Source: Streptomyces sp. NRRL F-2580 (lineage in GTDB: Bacteria; Actinomycetota; Actinomycetes; Streptomycetales; Streptomycetaceae). From it: 64,000 nucleotides of DNA. Below the pieces are notes generated by a model. It saw nothing but the letters and a program-made list of their open reading frames with translations, did no database searches and was not told where the DNA came from. The stretch covers positions 1 to 64,000 of the forward strand of contig NZ_JOIR01000011.1 in the NCBI RefSeq assembly GCF_000720115.1, given 5' to 3'. This document shows, one piece after another, positions 63,449 to 64,000 of the stretch; position 1 is the first letter of the stretch, and each line of letters opens with the position of its first letter. Both the position numbers and the translations under genes were made by a program.

Positions 63449-64000
63449 CTACGGCGTGACCGCGTACGCCTCCGCCGACCACAGGGAGCAGCCGTAGCGG
63501 GTGGCGCGGCGGTCGCACGTGATGCGGAGGAAGCGGGTGTCGGGCGCGTCCAGGCGCAGGGATTCGCGACCGCCCCCGGACGCCGCGACCGTGGCGGCCG
63601 GGCGCCAGGTGACCCCGTCCGCCGAGGTCTCCACCCGGTAGGCGGACGGGTACGCGTCCTGCCAGTGCAGCTCCAGCCGGCCGATCCGGGCCGGGGCGGG
63701 GAGCTGCGCCTGCCACCAGGCTCCGTCCACCGGCGGTGAGGACCAGCGGGTGGTCGCGGAGCCGTCCACGGCCGCCGAGGCCGGGAAGGCGCGGCTCTCG
63801 TCCGCCGAGGAGGTGGCCCGCGCGGTGCGCAGCAGGTCCGGGCCGCCGGTGCGGGGCACGGCCCGCACCGTCAGGGTCCGGGTCTCGCCGCCGAAGGTCA
63901 CCGGGACCTCGTAGCTGCCGGGCGCGGTGCCCGGTGCCACCACGACCTCCAGCGGGATGGACACCTGCCCGCCGCGCGGCACCACCGCGACCCCCGGCAG
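63449..64000 (-). CDS. Secreted discoidin (F5/8 type C) domain protein, 3' part
   Basis: The C-terminal 183 residues of a larger protein are visible; the open frame runs off the window edge. A NEW3-like beta domain (GGQVSIPLEVVVAPGTAPGSYEVPV) is followed by a discoidin carbohydrate-binding domain (RATSSADESRAFPASAAVDG to FLRITCDRRATRYGCSLWSAEAYAV). These ends are typical of large secreted glycoside hydrolases; the catalytic part is outside the window. Confidence 0.85.
   Translation of the reverse strand: MPGVAVVPRGGQVSIPLEVVVAPGTAPGSYEVPVTFGGETRTLTVRAVPRTGGPDLLRTARATSSADESRAFPASAAVDGSATTRWSSPPVDGAWWQAQLPAPARIGRLELHWQDAYPSAYRVETSADGVTWRPAATVAASGGGRESLRLDAPDTRFLRITCDRRATRYGCSLWSAEAYAVTP

Overview
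The window is high-GC actinobacterial DNA and almost certainly comes from a Streptomyces chromosome core. The evidence is the strong third-position GC bias, GTG and TTG starts, AGGAGG-type ribosome sites, a dynA-dynB-ssbB sporulation-division cluster, a GlnX-GlnH-PknG module and sugar ABC importers encoded without their own ATPase. No prophage, transposase, CRISPR array or biosynthetic gene cluster is visible. Bases 1-55 are not genomic: they are an Illumina Nextera P7 adapter ending in the Tn5 mosaic end, so the left edge is an untrimmed contig end.

Left part (0.2-13.3 kb): a LysR regulator divergent from an EamA exporter, a GNAT acetyltransferase, the RecD2 helicase, citrate synthase, a copper operon (copZ-copA) under a CsoR-type operator, and a TetR regulator divergent from an MMPL exporter with two copies of an inverted repeat between them. 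A small HTH protein follows. 13.5-20.7 kb is a myo-inositol catabolism locus: iolC-iolB-iolD-mmsA to the right, an IolE-like isomerase and an IolG-like dehydrogenase to the left, all running from a 49-bp divergent gap.

Middle (20.8-43 kb): an alpha/beta hydrolase with a strongly folded leader, a secreted DUF916/WxL-like pair, a secreted subtilisin, a secreted phospholipase A2, a 3' remnant of pstB, a phosphoribosyltransferase-hydrolase fusion, tRNA-Arg(UCU), then dynA-dynB-ssbB and a surface protein that has lost both its thioester cysteine and its canonical sortase motif. A PAP2-lipid kinase fusion, a frameshifted small secreted-protein relic, ettA with a thioesterase and an unknown protein, a truncated haemoglobin and a PCMT-like methyltransferase follow.

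43.0-54.3 kb is the most interesting block: a seven-gene left-running operon glnX-glnH-(coiled-coil protein)-pknG-PP2C-VWA-FHA. It couples an extracytoplasmic amino-acid sensor to a kinase (writer), phosphatase (eraser) and FHA protein (reader). All three carry paired zinc ribbons, and a VWA protein is added as in TerY-type phosphorylation triads. 54.4-61.2 kb is a sugar uptake operon (binding protein, two permeases, GH4 phospho-glycosidase, BadF-type kinase) with its ROK regulator. The window closes with an MscS channel, an HNH protein, a paired REP-like element and the 3' end of a secreted discoidin-domain protein cut by the window edge.
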